Below, piece by piece: positions 24,090 through 35,451 of a DNA stretch of 64,000 nucleotides. A model generated the notes under the pieces. It made no database searches, was not told the origin of the DNA, and saw only the letters and a program-made list of their open reading frames with translations. The DNA comes from Dasypus novemcinctus. Lineage: Eukaryota; Chordata; Mammalia; Cingulata; Dasypodidae. Position 1 is the stretch's first letter, and the number at the start of each line of letters is the position of its first letter. A program made the translations under genes and the position numbers. The DNA lies in the NCBI RefSeq assembly GCF_030445035.2, contig NC_080673.1:35398365-35462364 (forward strand), read 5' to 3'.

Positions 24090-24455
24090 AATGGGACACT
24101 AATCAGCAATAAAATGGAACAAACTATTGTTACACACAACAACATTGACGATTCTCAGAATCATCATGCTGATTGAATGAAGTCATAAACAAAAGAGTAC
24201 ATACAGTGTAAATCCTTTTATATAAAATTCTAGAAAATGTAAATTAGAATCACTGATTTACATTTTACATTGGTCATTGGTTTTCTCTGGGGGTGGAGGT
24301 GAAGGAAGGTATGGACTACAATGTGACAAGGAAGTTTTGGGGGTGATGGAAATATTCTGTAACTTGATTATGTATATCTAACAAAACTCATCAAAACATA
24401 CACTTAAAATGCATGCATTTTATGCAAATTATAGATCAATAAACTTTTTAATGGA
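24090..24455 (+). mobile_element. Old L1 3' end, sense
   Basis: CAGCAATAAAATGGAACAAA, GGGGTGATGGAAATATTCTG and ATGCAAATTATAGATCAATA follow the order of older mammalian L1 3' ends, ending in an A-rich stretch. Confidence 0.6.
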
Positions 24456-24479
24456 AAAAATCCAATTCTTTCTTCGATT

Positions 24480-24695
24480 CCTTCCAGTCTAGCTTCTGTC
24501 ATTATCTTACCACTAAAATTGCTTTTGTCAAGGTCACCAATAATTTCCATGTTTTCAAATCCAATATTCTTTTTCTATTTTCATTATAATCCATATCTCA
24601 ACCACATTCCATTCCTCTGCCCACTAGTGTTATACTTCCTTTTCTTAGCAGTCATGACAGCACTCTCTTGGGTTTTTGTTTGCTTGTTTGTCCTT
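24480..24695 (+). mobile_element. L2 LINE fragment
   Basis: TCTAGCTTCTGTCATTATCT, TTTTGTCAAGGTCACCAATA and GTTTTCAAATCCAATATTCT resemble the L2 ORF2 reverse-transcriptase-distal coding region. It is cut by the antisense L1 end that follows. Confidence 0.5.
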
Positions 24696-24696
24696 G

Positions 24697-25070
24697 TTTT
24701 TAACTTTTTATTTTGAAATAATTTCAAACATACATGACAGTTGCATAAATAATACAAAACCCATACTGAGAACTCCAACATACCCCAAAGCAGATATCCA
24801 GATCCACCAACTTTCAAAATTTTGCCAATTTGTCATAACATTCTACTCCTCTCTCTCTCCCTTTGTATATCTTTTTATCTATTTTCTAAAAATTTGAGAG
24901 TTCAAACATCATGATCCTTGAACACTTAATACTTTTCACACAATCCTGTTTATTGTATCTATTTTCTAAAAATTTGAGAGTTCAAACATCATGATCCTTG
25001 AACACTTAATACTTTTCACACAATCCTGTTTATTGCAACTCATAGCGTTGGCTCTTCTTAGCCCCCTTTT
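24697..25070 (-). mobile_element. Old L1 3' end, antisense, with internal tandem duplication
   Basis: TTTTTAACTTTTTATTTTGA, AATTTCAAACATACATGACA and CCAACTTTCAAAATTTTGCC match the antisense L1 ends at 2.5 and 55.6 kb. Two exact 80-bp copies at 24,876-25,035 lie inside it. Confidence 0.65.
24876..25035. repeat. Perfect tandem duplication, two 80-bp units
   Basis: 24,876-24,955 and 24,956-25,035 are identical base for base. Each starts TATCTATTTTCTAAAAATTT and ends CACACAATCCTGTTTATTG. The flanking bases differ at once on both sides, so the duplication is exactly 80 bp. Confidence 0.97.
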
Positions 25071-25144
25071 CTCAATCTTCCTTCTCTACCCATGTCTATA
25101 CATTAGAGATTCTCAAGACTTATTATCTAGGGCCTTTTTCTTTT

Positions 25145-25180
25145 CTCCATAGTCTCTCTCTCTTTTTCTCTCTCTGTCTC

Positions 25181-25211
<31 letters not shown>

Positions 25212-25217
25212 GTGTCT
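25145..25217. repeat. CT/TCTG low-complexity microsatellite
   Basis: Runs of CT with a block of TCTG repeats, compound and interrupted by short T-runs. Confidence 0.9.
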
Positions 25218-27685
25218 CCCAGGACCTAGTGTAGTGCCAGATACTCATAGTTAAAATTTGATGAAAAAAGGAGTAAATGATAGAATGAAAATGCAAGATC
25301 AAAATACATCTGTATCAATGAAATATTAAGATCCTTGGTCTTAAAAAGTAATATCTTTCAAAGATATTAATAATTATACTTTAAATCAAGTACATAAAAC
25401 AAAGAAATTTATTTCTCTGTCCTCTCATTCTAAAAATGATTTTGATCAGCATCCTCAAATTGAATATACTAATTACTCCAATTCCTCTTTATGACTTGTA
25501 TGTTGTAAGTAACAATAAATATCATATAAGTGGTAGAGCTAGGATTTGAGCTAGATCCAGCTTTCTCCAGAAATATGTACTTAATAACTATTTGAGTATT
25601 TTTATAAGAAGACAAGTTGTGGCTTAGTAACCTTAAAATCTCAGTTTATTTATCTGTATTGATGAGATTAGATAGGACTTTTTCTGAGGAGAAAAATAGG
25701 AAACATATGACTTTAAATAATTTTTAAATTTTGATGTCTAATTCTAAACAAATCTAAAGAAGGTAGGCAGTAATATTTTTAATTTATGCGTTCATGTCAG
25801 TTGCTTCCCTATTAAAATATGCCTGAGTCACCATAGTAACAATTGTAGAGTCTCCTCTATGTGCCTCCTGGTGTTTTCAATGTGAATAACAGCACAATAT
25901 TAAAGTCATAAATAGACAAAGAACAAATCCATAGCAGAATATCATGACAAAAATTTCAGTAACTGTAGTGTTCTATATTTACTTTTAAATATAGAGAATA
26001 TTAATATTCATTATTATACCATCAGATAATAAAGGAATCATTTCCTTTATATCTAGAAAATATTAATGTAAATATAATTTACATATGTATAGAAGATTAG
26101 ACAGAGCCATCAATCAATATTTTACTACACTTCTCTGTGTACAGTTTGGTACAACTATCCCAGTCTTGCCACTGCAAAACTTCTAGCACAGGCCAAAACA
26201 GAAATTGTCCACTGACATTTTGTAACTCATATTTATATGTAAAGATAATGACTAAAGGCCAATGAATGTCACATTGAAATCCTTGAGCAAATGCCTGAAG
26301 AATAATTAATAGATTTTTCTATAAAAATGGGATTTTTAACAATAAGATCTTTATCTTCCCTTGAGAGCTTCTTTCCCTCTGTCTTTCTTAGATCCCACAT
26401 TCTTTTCTCTCTCTCCTGAATAAGGTTTTGTTTATTTTAAACAATTTCGAATCTTTTAAAATCATCTATACTCTGCCTCTGGCCAGGAATGTCTTTAAGG
26501 CTCAGGTAGGATGGTCTTTAAGAAATAATGAGTGCTTTGATGGGCTGTCCAACTAAGAGGAAGCTCTCTGGATTAAAGTTCTTCTTTTCCTTCAAAGAAA
26601 AAAGATTATTTAAGAAACAATTTCCTCCCCATAAGAAAGATTAGGAAAAAAATGCATATTTTCTGACAGAAAAGAATTGGATATTGACTGAGAAAATGTT
26701 AGCAATGGAAAGAATCTTGCAGTCAAGATTGAACTTACATTTTTGCATTTATGGAAAATGAGGATCAAGAAAAAAGTATTTTTTTAAGTTGTATATTTTA
26801 CTTAAGTTGTATATCTTAGCTGTATATGCAGAATTTGTGATTGCTAGCATTGTCCAGTATACTATAACATCCTACAATAAACATCCTGGATCAAATATTG
26901 ATTTATTTTAAAACTTTTGAAACACTTCCAAAGTTACTACTAATGAAAACTCATTTATAGTTTCAGAAATATTTGCTATCTTTCTGCCATGAAGCCTTGT
27001 GCATGATCAGTTTTGTGAGAGACATTTAAATGGTGCTCTGGTTGAAAATTTCATACCATGTCATCTGCAAATGTATCATTTCATCATATAGAGTTTTTAA
27101 AAATGTATCAGTTGGGACATACTGAGGAAAAAGGAAAATATTGTCATAAATAGCATTTATATCTCACACTAAATAGAATTTATTTTAATGAGATTGAAGA
27201 GCCATTAAAATAATTATATTTGATCTGAGCTCATTAAGGAAGTTTATTGGTATTGTGATTGTGAATTAATTAATCAAAATAAAATCTTAGCATATACATT
27301 GTTTTGAATTGGTGCCAGATAATAAAAAACATAAAGTGGTATGTTTAGGCCCTTCTATAGCAATTTCTTTAATTTTTAGGCTATTAACTCAGACCTGAAG
27401 CCTAAGATCTCATATTAAAATTAATTTCCCAAAGCACATGAAATGCAAAATGAATTATCATTCATTAATTTAGTTTAGATATTGATATTCATAAAGCAGC
27501 GACATTTCATAACTTGTGTTAGCTTGATGGCTCTTAAAATTTCCTGTACCCAGGAAGCAATAGTCAGAAATTATTCTTTAAAAAACCACATACATTCACA
27601 AACATATACAAACTTAGTATATGCAAACTTTAAGTATATATAATGTATATAAAAGAATATTAAATATATTCTTATGTGTATTGAA
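25218..27685. other. AT-rich intergenic DNA, no gene seen
   Basis: A 2.5-kb stretch with no young repeats and no coding signal, apart from a possible MIR scrap near 25,530-25,560 (AGTGGTAGAGCTAGGATTTG). It could hold conserved noncoding elements, but none can be named from one sequence. Confidence 0.4.
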
Positions 27686-27687
27686 TG

Positions 27688-27895
27688 TTCAAAATGTGTG
27701 GGGCATCTTGCCAAAGGCTTTACACTTTTTTCTCATTTAATTTCCATGTATTTCTAAGATAGATCCTATTATTATCTTTTTATAGTGATAGAGTTTAATG
27801 CTAGAAACATTAGTTCCCTTGTACACATTCCTCAGCTGGTAAGTGGTTAAGATATGAGCTTGTATCTCTGACTCCACTGCTTGGATCTTGACTAT
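27688..27895 (-). mobile_element. MIR SINE, antisense
   Basis: CTTTACACTTTTTTCTCATT, TAGATCCTATTATTATCTTT, CAGCTGGTAAGTGGTTAAGA and CTGACTCCACTGCTTGGATC follow the antisense MIR order. Confidence 0.6.
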
Positions 27896-28049
27896 GAGTC
27901 TACATTGCCTCCAAATATTGGTCAAACACCATCTACTAGAGGCAGAGTAATGTATTGGTAGAGTTTACGGACTCTGGAATTTTACTACATGAGTTCAAAA
28001 TACAGCAATGAGGTTATAAACCAGAGAAGCCATAAATTCCTAGATAAGG

Positions 28050-28420
28050 CAATTCCCTCCCCACCCCCCAGTAGGTGCATCTTAAAGTACACTTGCACAT
28101 TCCTAAGCACCTTAGGTATCTGTGTTTCTGCACTGGAAACGCTCCTGCTACATATCAGTAACTTCAAAGAGTCATGCTTACAACCTTGCAAATCCACTCT
28201 GACTCACCTTGGCTCTGTGCCTTCCTTTTTCTAACGCCCTGTAACTCTCCAGGCAGCACAGAGTGCTACTCTGAACATTCTGAGGCTGCCCAGTACCAGC
28301 TTTCTGGTCTGTAAGTTCCCTAATAAACTGTTACTATTTTGCTATACAGAGTGGCCTGCTTCCTTTGTTGCTTTTAAGTATCCATCGAACCTTGGAGGAA
28401 CCTATTCTGTAGGGTCATGG
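28050..28420 (+). mobile_element. Possible retroviral solo LTR
   Basis: A TTCCCTAATAAACTGTTACT polyadenylation-signal region is followed by a U5-like stretch (TTGCTATACAGAGTGGCCTG). This resembles the R/U5 part of a gammaretrovirus-class LTR, but the outer boundaries and target duplication are not clear. Confidence 0.3.
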
Positions 28421-28425
28421 TTAGA

Positions 28426-28610
28426 CCAGCTCTACCACTTCCCACCTGTATGGTCTTGGATGAGTTGCTTAGCCTTTCAATATCTCACTTTCCTTATCTA
28501 TAAAAGCAGTAAAATGTACCTATCTCATAAATTTTTTACGAGACTGAATATATATGAAGTCCTTTAGAACAGTGTTGGGTACATAATAAGTATTGCCAAA
28601 AAATATTTGA
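28426..28610 (+). mobile_element. MIR SINE, sense
   Basis: AGCTCTACCACTTCCCACCT, GGATGAGTTGCTTAGCCTTT, TATCTATAAAAGCAGTAAAA, ACCTATCTCATAAATTTTTT and AGAACAGTGTTGGGTACATA follow the MIR core and 3' order. Confidence 0.75.
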
Positions 28611-28639
28611 TAAGTGCAATATGCTAAGTGCTGGGAAAA

Positions 28640-29040
28640 ATAAAATGAAGAGAGCAGCAAAAAAGAATTTAAGTTCCATATCAGGTTATCAGGTTATGTA
28701 CAACTGTGGAAGAAGCATAAGTCAAGTAGCAAAGGTCAGGAAGTATGATGAGTCAGGAAACAACAGGCTCACTTAGAGATATGAAACCAGGGCACATAAA
28801 GATGAGTAGATCATGCCCAGGAATAAGGATTTTATCCTGTAGGCAAAAGGGTAGCTGAGTATGAGATCATGATTAGATTTGTGTTTTTTAAAGATCAAGC
28901 TGGTAATCTGAGGGTACTTTAGAGGTATTAAAAATTAGACAGAGCAGTTGGGAGGCCTTTATGCAGGGAGGAGATCATGGAAAAATATAGGGGTTATATT
29001 TGGATAGAAACAAAAGTAAATGAAGATTATCTGGAAGTGT
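28640..29040 (-). mobile_element. L2 LINE fragment, antisense
   Basis: GAATAAGGATTTTATCCTGT, AGATCAAGCTGGTAATCTGA and AGCAGTTGGGAGGCCTTTAT match the antisense L2 pattern (reverse of the ORF2 region). Confidence 0.5.
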
Positions 29041-29414
29041 AGAACTCATTGAGGAAAACAATAATGTGTTTTCATGTTGTAACTTCTTGGGGCCCACAGC
29101 TTGCTTTAGTGTTGCTGATTGGTTGCTATTTAGGTTAAGTCCACGAAAATCTCAAGATTAGTGGTAAAGAAACACTCTCTTCCACCGGCCAATCTCACCT
29201 TCTCCAAGAAAATAGTAAGTTATCTCACTAACTTTGCTTTTTCCTACTATTGTACTTCAGAAATGTATTTGAATAAACCTTGTATCATCATAGGTTGTCA
29301 CAGCAACACTTTTATTGATGACTTTATGTCAAAGTTACATTGGTAAGTATAGGGCATCAGATTGTTTTTTCTTTATACAGCTTCAGAATATTTATTACTC
29401 ATTTCTATACCCAC

Positions 29415-29815
29415 TGTGACAGGTGATGCTGGATGGACCACAGAAAATCATGTCCTTACAGGTAATTCATTCCTGTGGGGGTAAATCTATTGTAGTTTGG
29501 ACCTTTTCATTAGATTACATCAGTAGGGCATAAGCCAGGGTGAGTTTTATCCTTTTACTGGAGTTCTTCATAAATGGGATCTCAGAGAGGAACCCATAGA
29601 AACTGAAAGAAAAAACACAAGTGAAGCAGTTAGAAGCTGAAAGCAACAGAAGCTGGAGGAGAAGGCAGGGACCAGCAGATGCTCCTTTGTGCCTTTGCAT
29701 GTGATGGAGAAGTCCAGGATCTCCCACACCTGGTTTTTGGGGAGAGAGCATAGCCTGATGATGCTTTGGTTTGGACACATTTCTCAGCTTTGGAAGTGTA
29801 AAATTGCAAGCCAAT
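29415..29815 (+). mobile_element. MLT1-type LTR, sense, 3' end missing
   Basis: It begins near TGACAGGTGATGCTGGATGG. TTTTCATTAGATTACATCAG, ATCTCAGAGAGGAACCCATA and GGAGAAGTCCAGGATCTCCC are paralleled in the adjacent LTR. It is cut where the next LTR starts at 29,816. Confidence 0.5.
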
Positions 29816-30577
29816 TGTGGCAGTTTGAAATTATTTTATGAATCCAAAAAAAGAAGAAAGGTTATGTTTGTAAACTAATCTATTTCTCTGGGGGTGATAC
29901 CCTTTGACTGCATTAAATTCAGCTGAGGGACCTTTGATTAGATTACTTGATGAGATTGCTTTAGGACTTTTCATTGGGTTATATCAGTAAGGCTAAACTC
30001 AGGTTGGGTCTCCACCCCTTGCTGGGTCTGATATAAACCAACACTCAGAGAGAAAGATACGGGAAAAGAGTGCTCCATCATTATTGATCCTGCCGTATGA
30101 CAGAAAGGAGAAGTTTCAAACAGCTGAGGCTTGGGGAAGAGATAAGCTCACTTTTATCTTGGAGAGCTTACAGCTGGAATTTGGGAGGAGCATGGAACAG
30201 CTAAAACTGTATAGGAAGCCCTAAGAGACAAGCCCTATGCCAGCTTGCAGCTGAAATCAGGAAGGAGCAGATGGGCCTCAAATAGGAAACCGGGAGGGAA
30301 GGCTGAAACCTTGCAGTGATTGGCTGCCATCTTGCTTCACTTGTGGCAGTTGACTTTGGTAAGAGAGCACCTCTTATGGTGGCTTGAGTTGGACTTTTCA
30401 CGGCCTTGGAACTGTAAGTTTTTACACCAAATGAATCCCCATTATAAAAGTCAACAGATTTATGCTACTCTGCATCAGCAGCCCCTTGGCAGACTAATAC
30501 ACCAATAAATTCCAAAGGTAAAAGCCAAACCATTTCTGGTTTATTGCTTTCGGCAGCTTTTAGCAAACTAAAATGCA
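29816..30577 (+). mobile_element. MLT1-type LTR with doubled 3' end, sense
   Basis: It starts TGTGGCAGTTTGAAATTATT and ends GCAAACTAAAATGCA. The 3' end appears twice: a first version at about 30,411-30,501 (CATCAGCAGCCCCTTGGCAG) and a second at about 30,502-30,577 (TTTCGGCAGCTTTTAGCAAA). Confidence 0.5.
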
Positions 30578-30859
30578 CACTTAAAAGTGTATTCTGTCTG
30601 GGATACCATGATATTTTCATTGACTGAATGTCTAGTTCCTGTATGCCTGTCCCTTTGATAGCAAATGAAAAAAAAGTGATTTACTCTTATGTTGTCAGCA
30701 ATACATTTTTAAGTTACCTATTTAGAATTGCATGCAGTTATAAAGCAAACAATAAATGCTTAATATAAATGTATGTTTCACAAGTGTGAAATGTAGTTTT
30801 TGAGGCACTATATACCTTTAAGTGGAGCTAGCTAATGTTGGGGAATGAAAACATCATAG

Positions 30860-31075
30860 GTAATAGTGCCAGTTCTGTAGTCAGTTGCCTACATTCAAAT
30901 TCTGGCTTTAATGTTTATAAACTATGTGTCTTTGGGCAAGTCAAAAAACTTCTCTGTGGTTTTCTTATTTTTAAAAGGTGGATTCTATTAATAACTACTC
31001 ATAAAGTTGTAGTGAATTAATTTCTCAGTTGTTTAGCGTACAATGCAGGAAGCATTTTGTAGAGTGCTTCATTGT
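30860..31075 (+). mobile_element. MIR SINE, sense
   Basis: AATTCTGGCTTTAATGTTTA, CTTTGGGCAAGTCAAAAAAC, ATAACTACTCATAAAGTTGT and ATGCAGGAAGCATTTTG follow the MIR order. An A-rich simple tract follows at about 31,080-31,160. Confidence 0.65.
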
Positions 31076-31713
31076 GAATATTTCAATAAAAATGAAAAGA
31101 AAAATTAAATTCTAAAATAAAAAATAATAAAAAAGAAAATAAATAAAAAGAAAAGTGTGATGCCAGGTCCACATGATGTAAAATGAAAGTAGGCAGGCTT
31201 CCACAGGTCCTAGATGGGCAATGATTGGTCTAAGTAAATTCTAAAGGATGAGAAACTTCTTTCTATTAGCAGGGCTGATGTTACTGAATATGAGTGTATA
31301 CCATGGTAAGTCTTCCAAAAGAATCTAGATAGGCAGAAAGAAATGCATATTATGAAGTGCTTTGAATTCTTAAAATACTGCTCTTTATACAAATTCATAG
31401 TATAATAATTTGCCTTAATAAATATGAACAATAACATTATAATAATTAGCTGATTCTCATATTTTTCTATTTGGTTTTATGAGTGTTTTGAAAGTCATCC
31501 GTGAAGTAAAAGAAAGTAAAGAACTTTTCTACTTGTTCCTGGGACAAAAAAGTCCCCTCTAAGTTCTTCTCATATAATAAACCATCTACTTTCCTTAAAA
31601 GAGAGCCTGGAGTTTCATATAGAAATGGAATTTAGCTGTGGAATTAGATTTTCAATTGAAGACTTGAGGACTTTTGCTTGTCTGAGGGCTTAAAAAGTCA
31701 CTAAGTAGTTCTT

Positions 31714-32202
31714 TTTTTTTTTTTTATCCTTCAACTTTTTATTTTGAAAAATTTCAAGCATTTAGAAAAATTGCAAGAATAAACAATGAACACCCTATGC
31801 TGATCATCTAGGTTTACCCTACTTCATTGCATATTTCTCAAGAACAAGGTCAATATTTTATTTTATTTTATTTTTTTGTTTTTTTTAAATTATTTATTAT
31901 TATTTTTTTAAATTACATTATGAAAAATATGAGGTCCCATTCAACCCCACCGCCCCTGCCCCCCACTCCCCCCACAGCAACACTCTCTCCCATCATCATG
32001 ACACATCCATTGCACCTGGTAAGTTCATCTCTGAGCATCACTGCACCCCATAGTCAATGGTCCACATCATAGCCCAGACTCTCTCAGGTTCCATCCAGTG
32101 GGCCCTGGGGGGATCTATAATGTCCCGTAATTGTCCGTGAAGTACTATCCAGGACAACTCCACGTCCCGAAAACGCCTCCACATCTCATCTCTTCCTCCC
32201 GT
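31714..32202 (-). mobile_element. L1 3' UTR plus a second L1 3' end, body and tail of the U6 chimera
   Basis: Read on the minus strand after U6, about 290 bp matches the L1 3' UTR type also present at 6.8-7.2 kb and 11.8-12.2 kb (shared landmarks: GTTGTCCTG, GGGCCCACTGG, a G-rich stretch, then a CATATTTTT motif). An A-rich stretch follows (about 31,851-31,912). Next comes about 125 bp of a different, older L1 3' end containing AATAAA, then a terminal poly(A) (poly-T at 31,712-31,725). The whole unit, U6 included, lies between copies of CTAAGTAGTTCTT at 31,701-31,713 and 32,310-32,322. Confidence 0.85.
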
Positions 32203-32252
32203 AAAAATATGGAACACTTCACGAATTTGCGTGTCATCCTTGCGCAGGGGCC

Positions 32253-32298
<46 letters not shown>

Positions 32299-32309
32299 AA
32301 AGCGAGCAC
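32203..32309 (-). pseudogene. U6 snRNA retropseudogene, full length, 5' part of a U6/L1 chimera
   Basis: The minus strand reads as the complete 107-nt U6 spliceosomal RNA, from the GTGCTCGC 5' end through the ACAGAG-containing central region to the T-run 3' end. By eye it differs at only two positions, both C-to-T changes at CpG sites (in the 5' stem-loop and near the 3' end). There is no TATA box near -25 and no recognisable proximal element upstream on the minus strand. Its 5' end abuts a target-site duplication and its 3' end runs directly into L1 3' UTR sequence. It is therefore a retrotransposed copy, not an active pol III gene. Confidence 0.93.
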
Positions 32310-33069
32310 CTAAGTAGTTCTTAATTGCTCTGTGCTTTGAATAACTCCAACTAAGGGAACCTAAACTAATCTAAAAGTGCCTTTGTAAGATTTTCATTGG
32401 AGATGCAAATTTCCTATCATACTGCTTAAGAAATATGTAGACTGAGAATTTTACATTAGGAACGTGTGGTGGAACTCATACAGGAATTGTGCAAATAAGA
32501 GAGGCCTAGACTTTGATATCTGTGGTTGATCATAAATTGATTTTTCAAAGGGAACAACTGGAAAAACAGTGTATTTCTTCCCAGGCTTGATGCGTCAATT
32601 CAGTAGCAAATATATGAGAGGAGTAAGAAAGGAAGAATAATTCTTCCCCTTACCCTCAAAAGACAAGGAGATAGATTCTTTGAAATAACTGCCCACACAT
32701 GGTCTAGGCTAAGGAGTTAGCTAGATGACTAATTTTGGCCAGTAGAAACAGGAGACTCACGGTAGCTCAAGGCCAGCTTCCCAAGGCTTTAGTCACCAGT
32801 GCTGTCTCTAGTCAAGTAACCCATGTTCACACTGGCTCAAACATTTTATTTAGGCTGTTTCAGAAAGATATCTGTCTAGTGTTGTACTAGTGTTCTTGAA
32901 CCTGTGAGAAAGTTTGTCTACGTAAACCAAAGAATTCCTCAAGTGAAACAAAGGGGAAGACCTTTAGCTATTGTGAAGAAATACAGGAGAACCATAAGAA
33001 ACTTCAAGTGAAAATGTTTTTGACTAAAGTTTCTAGACCCTAAAGGTGTCAAATTAAAAGCACAGGAGT

Positions 33070-33272
33070 AGGAAGGAGAAGGCCTGGGGTCAAACCTTAA
33101 CTCTACCTGTCATTAATAGTGTCGCTCTGGGAAAATAAATTTGACTCTTTGAGCTTCAGTTTTTCTGCAGTATAATTGGAAACTATAACCTTCTTCAAAG
33201 GATTGGTGGGAAATTAAGGGAAAATGTGTTAAAGTGTCTAACAGTTCCTGGGATTTGGTATGTGCTTGAACA
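33070..33272 (+). mobile_element. MIR SINE, sense
   Basis: GGCCTGGGGTCAAACCTTAA, TTTGAGCTTCAGTTTTTCTG, CTTCTTCAAAGGATTGGTGG and TCCTGGGATTTGGTATGTGC follow the MIR order. Confidence 0.6.
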
Positions 33273-35260
33273 TGGATAATTCTCCCCTAATTTTTGTTGT
33301 CCCCGGTTTGCTTTTGTTTACCTAAAAATTTTTGAACAGCCTGCAAGAGGAAAACATGCATTGTTTTTTTCTTTTATTGCCATGGAAAACAGAAAGATTC
33401 AGATGGTGAGAAAGGAGAGAAAGTGGTACAGGAAGATGAGGGAAATATAAATGCAAACTCTGCTGATAAATATAGAATTTGGGAAAATAAAATGATACCT
33501 TAAAATGTGGCAAAGCTCTTTTAGGATAAGGGGGAGCAAACACTTTTATTACTCTAAAGATGATTTTTTAGCAAATAATAACCATAATAGAAAGGTGAAT
33601 AGTAGTCTCTTGAACTATCTTAAACTTTAAAAACAATTGAGGATGCTTTTAATATTAGTTTATAGCTAAGCCATATTTGCCTTCCCATTAGGCATCACCA
33701 CTTTTTAATGTTCATTATTAAGTGATAGACTGAGACTGCCCACCTCTTTAACAAAGGCTAGTAGTCAAGGAAAGGACCACATTTGAAACGATCACAAGTG
33801 AAAGGATCCTTCTCCCATGACCTTTGAAATAAGAGGGTCACTATCTGAGAAAGAAGTATCTGTAGTTGTGTCTTGACCTCTTTACCACGATTTGTCACAA
33901 TGGGGACAACAGTCTTCATATCTGCCAATTGATTTCAAGGGAGAGAAAAATGACATCTTACTGACTTGAGAATATGGTCAAATATAGAGTCTGGTTGCTG
34001 TCCATATTTTTAGGGGGATGTCTCTTGCTCTCAGGACTGTTTCACATTGCATCAGTGTGACTCTATAGAACAATGTGAGATCAATTCTCTGTTCATGGCT
34101 AACAATATTATTTCCTTACTATATACAACTCAATTATGTTCTGTAGTTATTTCTTTTTACCTTACACTTGGGACCACACTTTGCGTCTTTTGATGTTGTT
34201 ATCATACCAACAAAATATTAAAAATTAAAATGTGGATACCCACACGTTGTTTTAGTTTTCTTGAATTCCAAAAAAATTCCTAAAACTTGTCCTAGATACA
34301 AATTATTTTCTCTTCTCTTTGTTGCCAGTAGAACCTGTAAATCCAAGACATGATAATAACAGACGAAACAGAACTGCTTTGATTGAGCAAGTTAAAGAAA
34401 GAAGCACCTGTTTATCTTCTCTCTTGCCAGCCATTAAGGGACCTTTGAATTGAGGCTAGGGAAACGTTGTTCTAGCCACATATTATCACGAAAGTAAAAT
34501 AAAGTTGAAAAAGTATAATCATCATTATCTAATAGCTCAAAGAATCTAGGAATTCTACAGCAATAACAGGCTGGAGACAGAATCCAGTTTGATTCCTCAT
34601 TGTAAAGGAAAGGAAATTAAGTGGCAAAGAGGCTTTCTAGATGAAGGTTGCTCTGTTAGTGGTAAAGTCAGGCTAAGTTCCTGGTCTCTCATCTCCCAGT
34701 CAAATGATCTTTTGTTTTTGTAGTTCAAAGGTTACCAGGACTCCTCTTTGGGGCTGTTTTTCAGTCACTTATTCCTTCTGGGTTCTGAGTCAGACAAACA
34801 CTTCTGAGAGTCTGGAAAAATCTGTGCACATACTCAACCATGATTTTAAAAAGGAAACAGCAGCTTTACTTCAAAGGGAAGGACCACAGAGCGCAGGCTG
34901 AACGCGAGAGCCTGTCATCTGCCTCTCTTGGTCACACACCACTGTCTCCCACCTCTCCAGTCCCCTCCCCCAAAAGTTAAAATTAAATAGTACATCTGCT
35001 TCTTAGGAGAGCAGGGTCTTAGCAGCTCTTGCTACCATCTCCGCAGCAGGCACCCAGTTCTCAGATTAGCAGTTGTTACCTTGGGAAGTAAGGGTGCCTC
35101 ATCCTAGAAAAATAAAGTGTAAGGAAAGTGTGTTTTCATTATTTCTAGGTTGGAAAAAACAAGAAGATTAACATATTCTGGCTACTCAGAGATAGCAAGG
35201 TCATTTGCTTCTCAAGAATGGGAAGTTGGGACAAGTTAGAGAGACAAAAGATGATTCTAT
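33273..35260. other. Intergenic DNA upstream of PDGFC, no gene seen
   Basis: Mostly unique, with no young insertion. About 34,550-34,700 could be a weak MIR. No coding exon is supported. Confidence 0.4.
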
Positions 35261-35272
35261 GAGAGAGATTAC

Positions 35273-35316
35273 AGGGGTGGGAAGAAATAAATAAAATATT
35301 TTTTCTTTTAAAAAAG
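35273..35316 (+). mobile_element. SINE tail fragment (extreme 5' truncation)
   Basis: AGGGGTGGGAAGAAATAAAT followed by an A-rich stretch resembles only the last part of a DAS-type SINE. GAGATTAC occurs on both sides (35,265-35,272 and 35,317-35,324), consistent with a target-site duplication. Confidence 0.45.
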
Positions 35317-35429
35317 GAGATTACCTACTTCATTTATTTTTATTTTTATTGTTTCGGTGGAACAATATTCCTGCTGTGGTCTTTGGGGGCGCTCACCTTG
35401 CTTCCTAATGGCATCCCCATTCACAGCCA

Positions 35430-35451
35430 TAAATAAATAAATAAATAAAAT
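35430..35451. repeat. AAAT tetranucleotide repeat
   Basis: About five AAAT units in a row (ATAAATAAATAAATAAATAA). Confidence 0.85.

Noticed and set aside
32203-32309. Functional U6 snRNA gene
   Set aside because: The copy is inside a target-site duplication, has no TATA box or proximal element upstream on its own strand, and is fused to L1 sequence at its 3' end.
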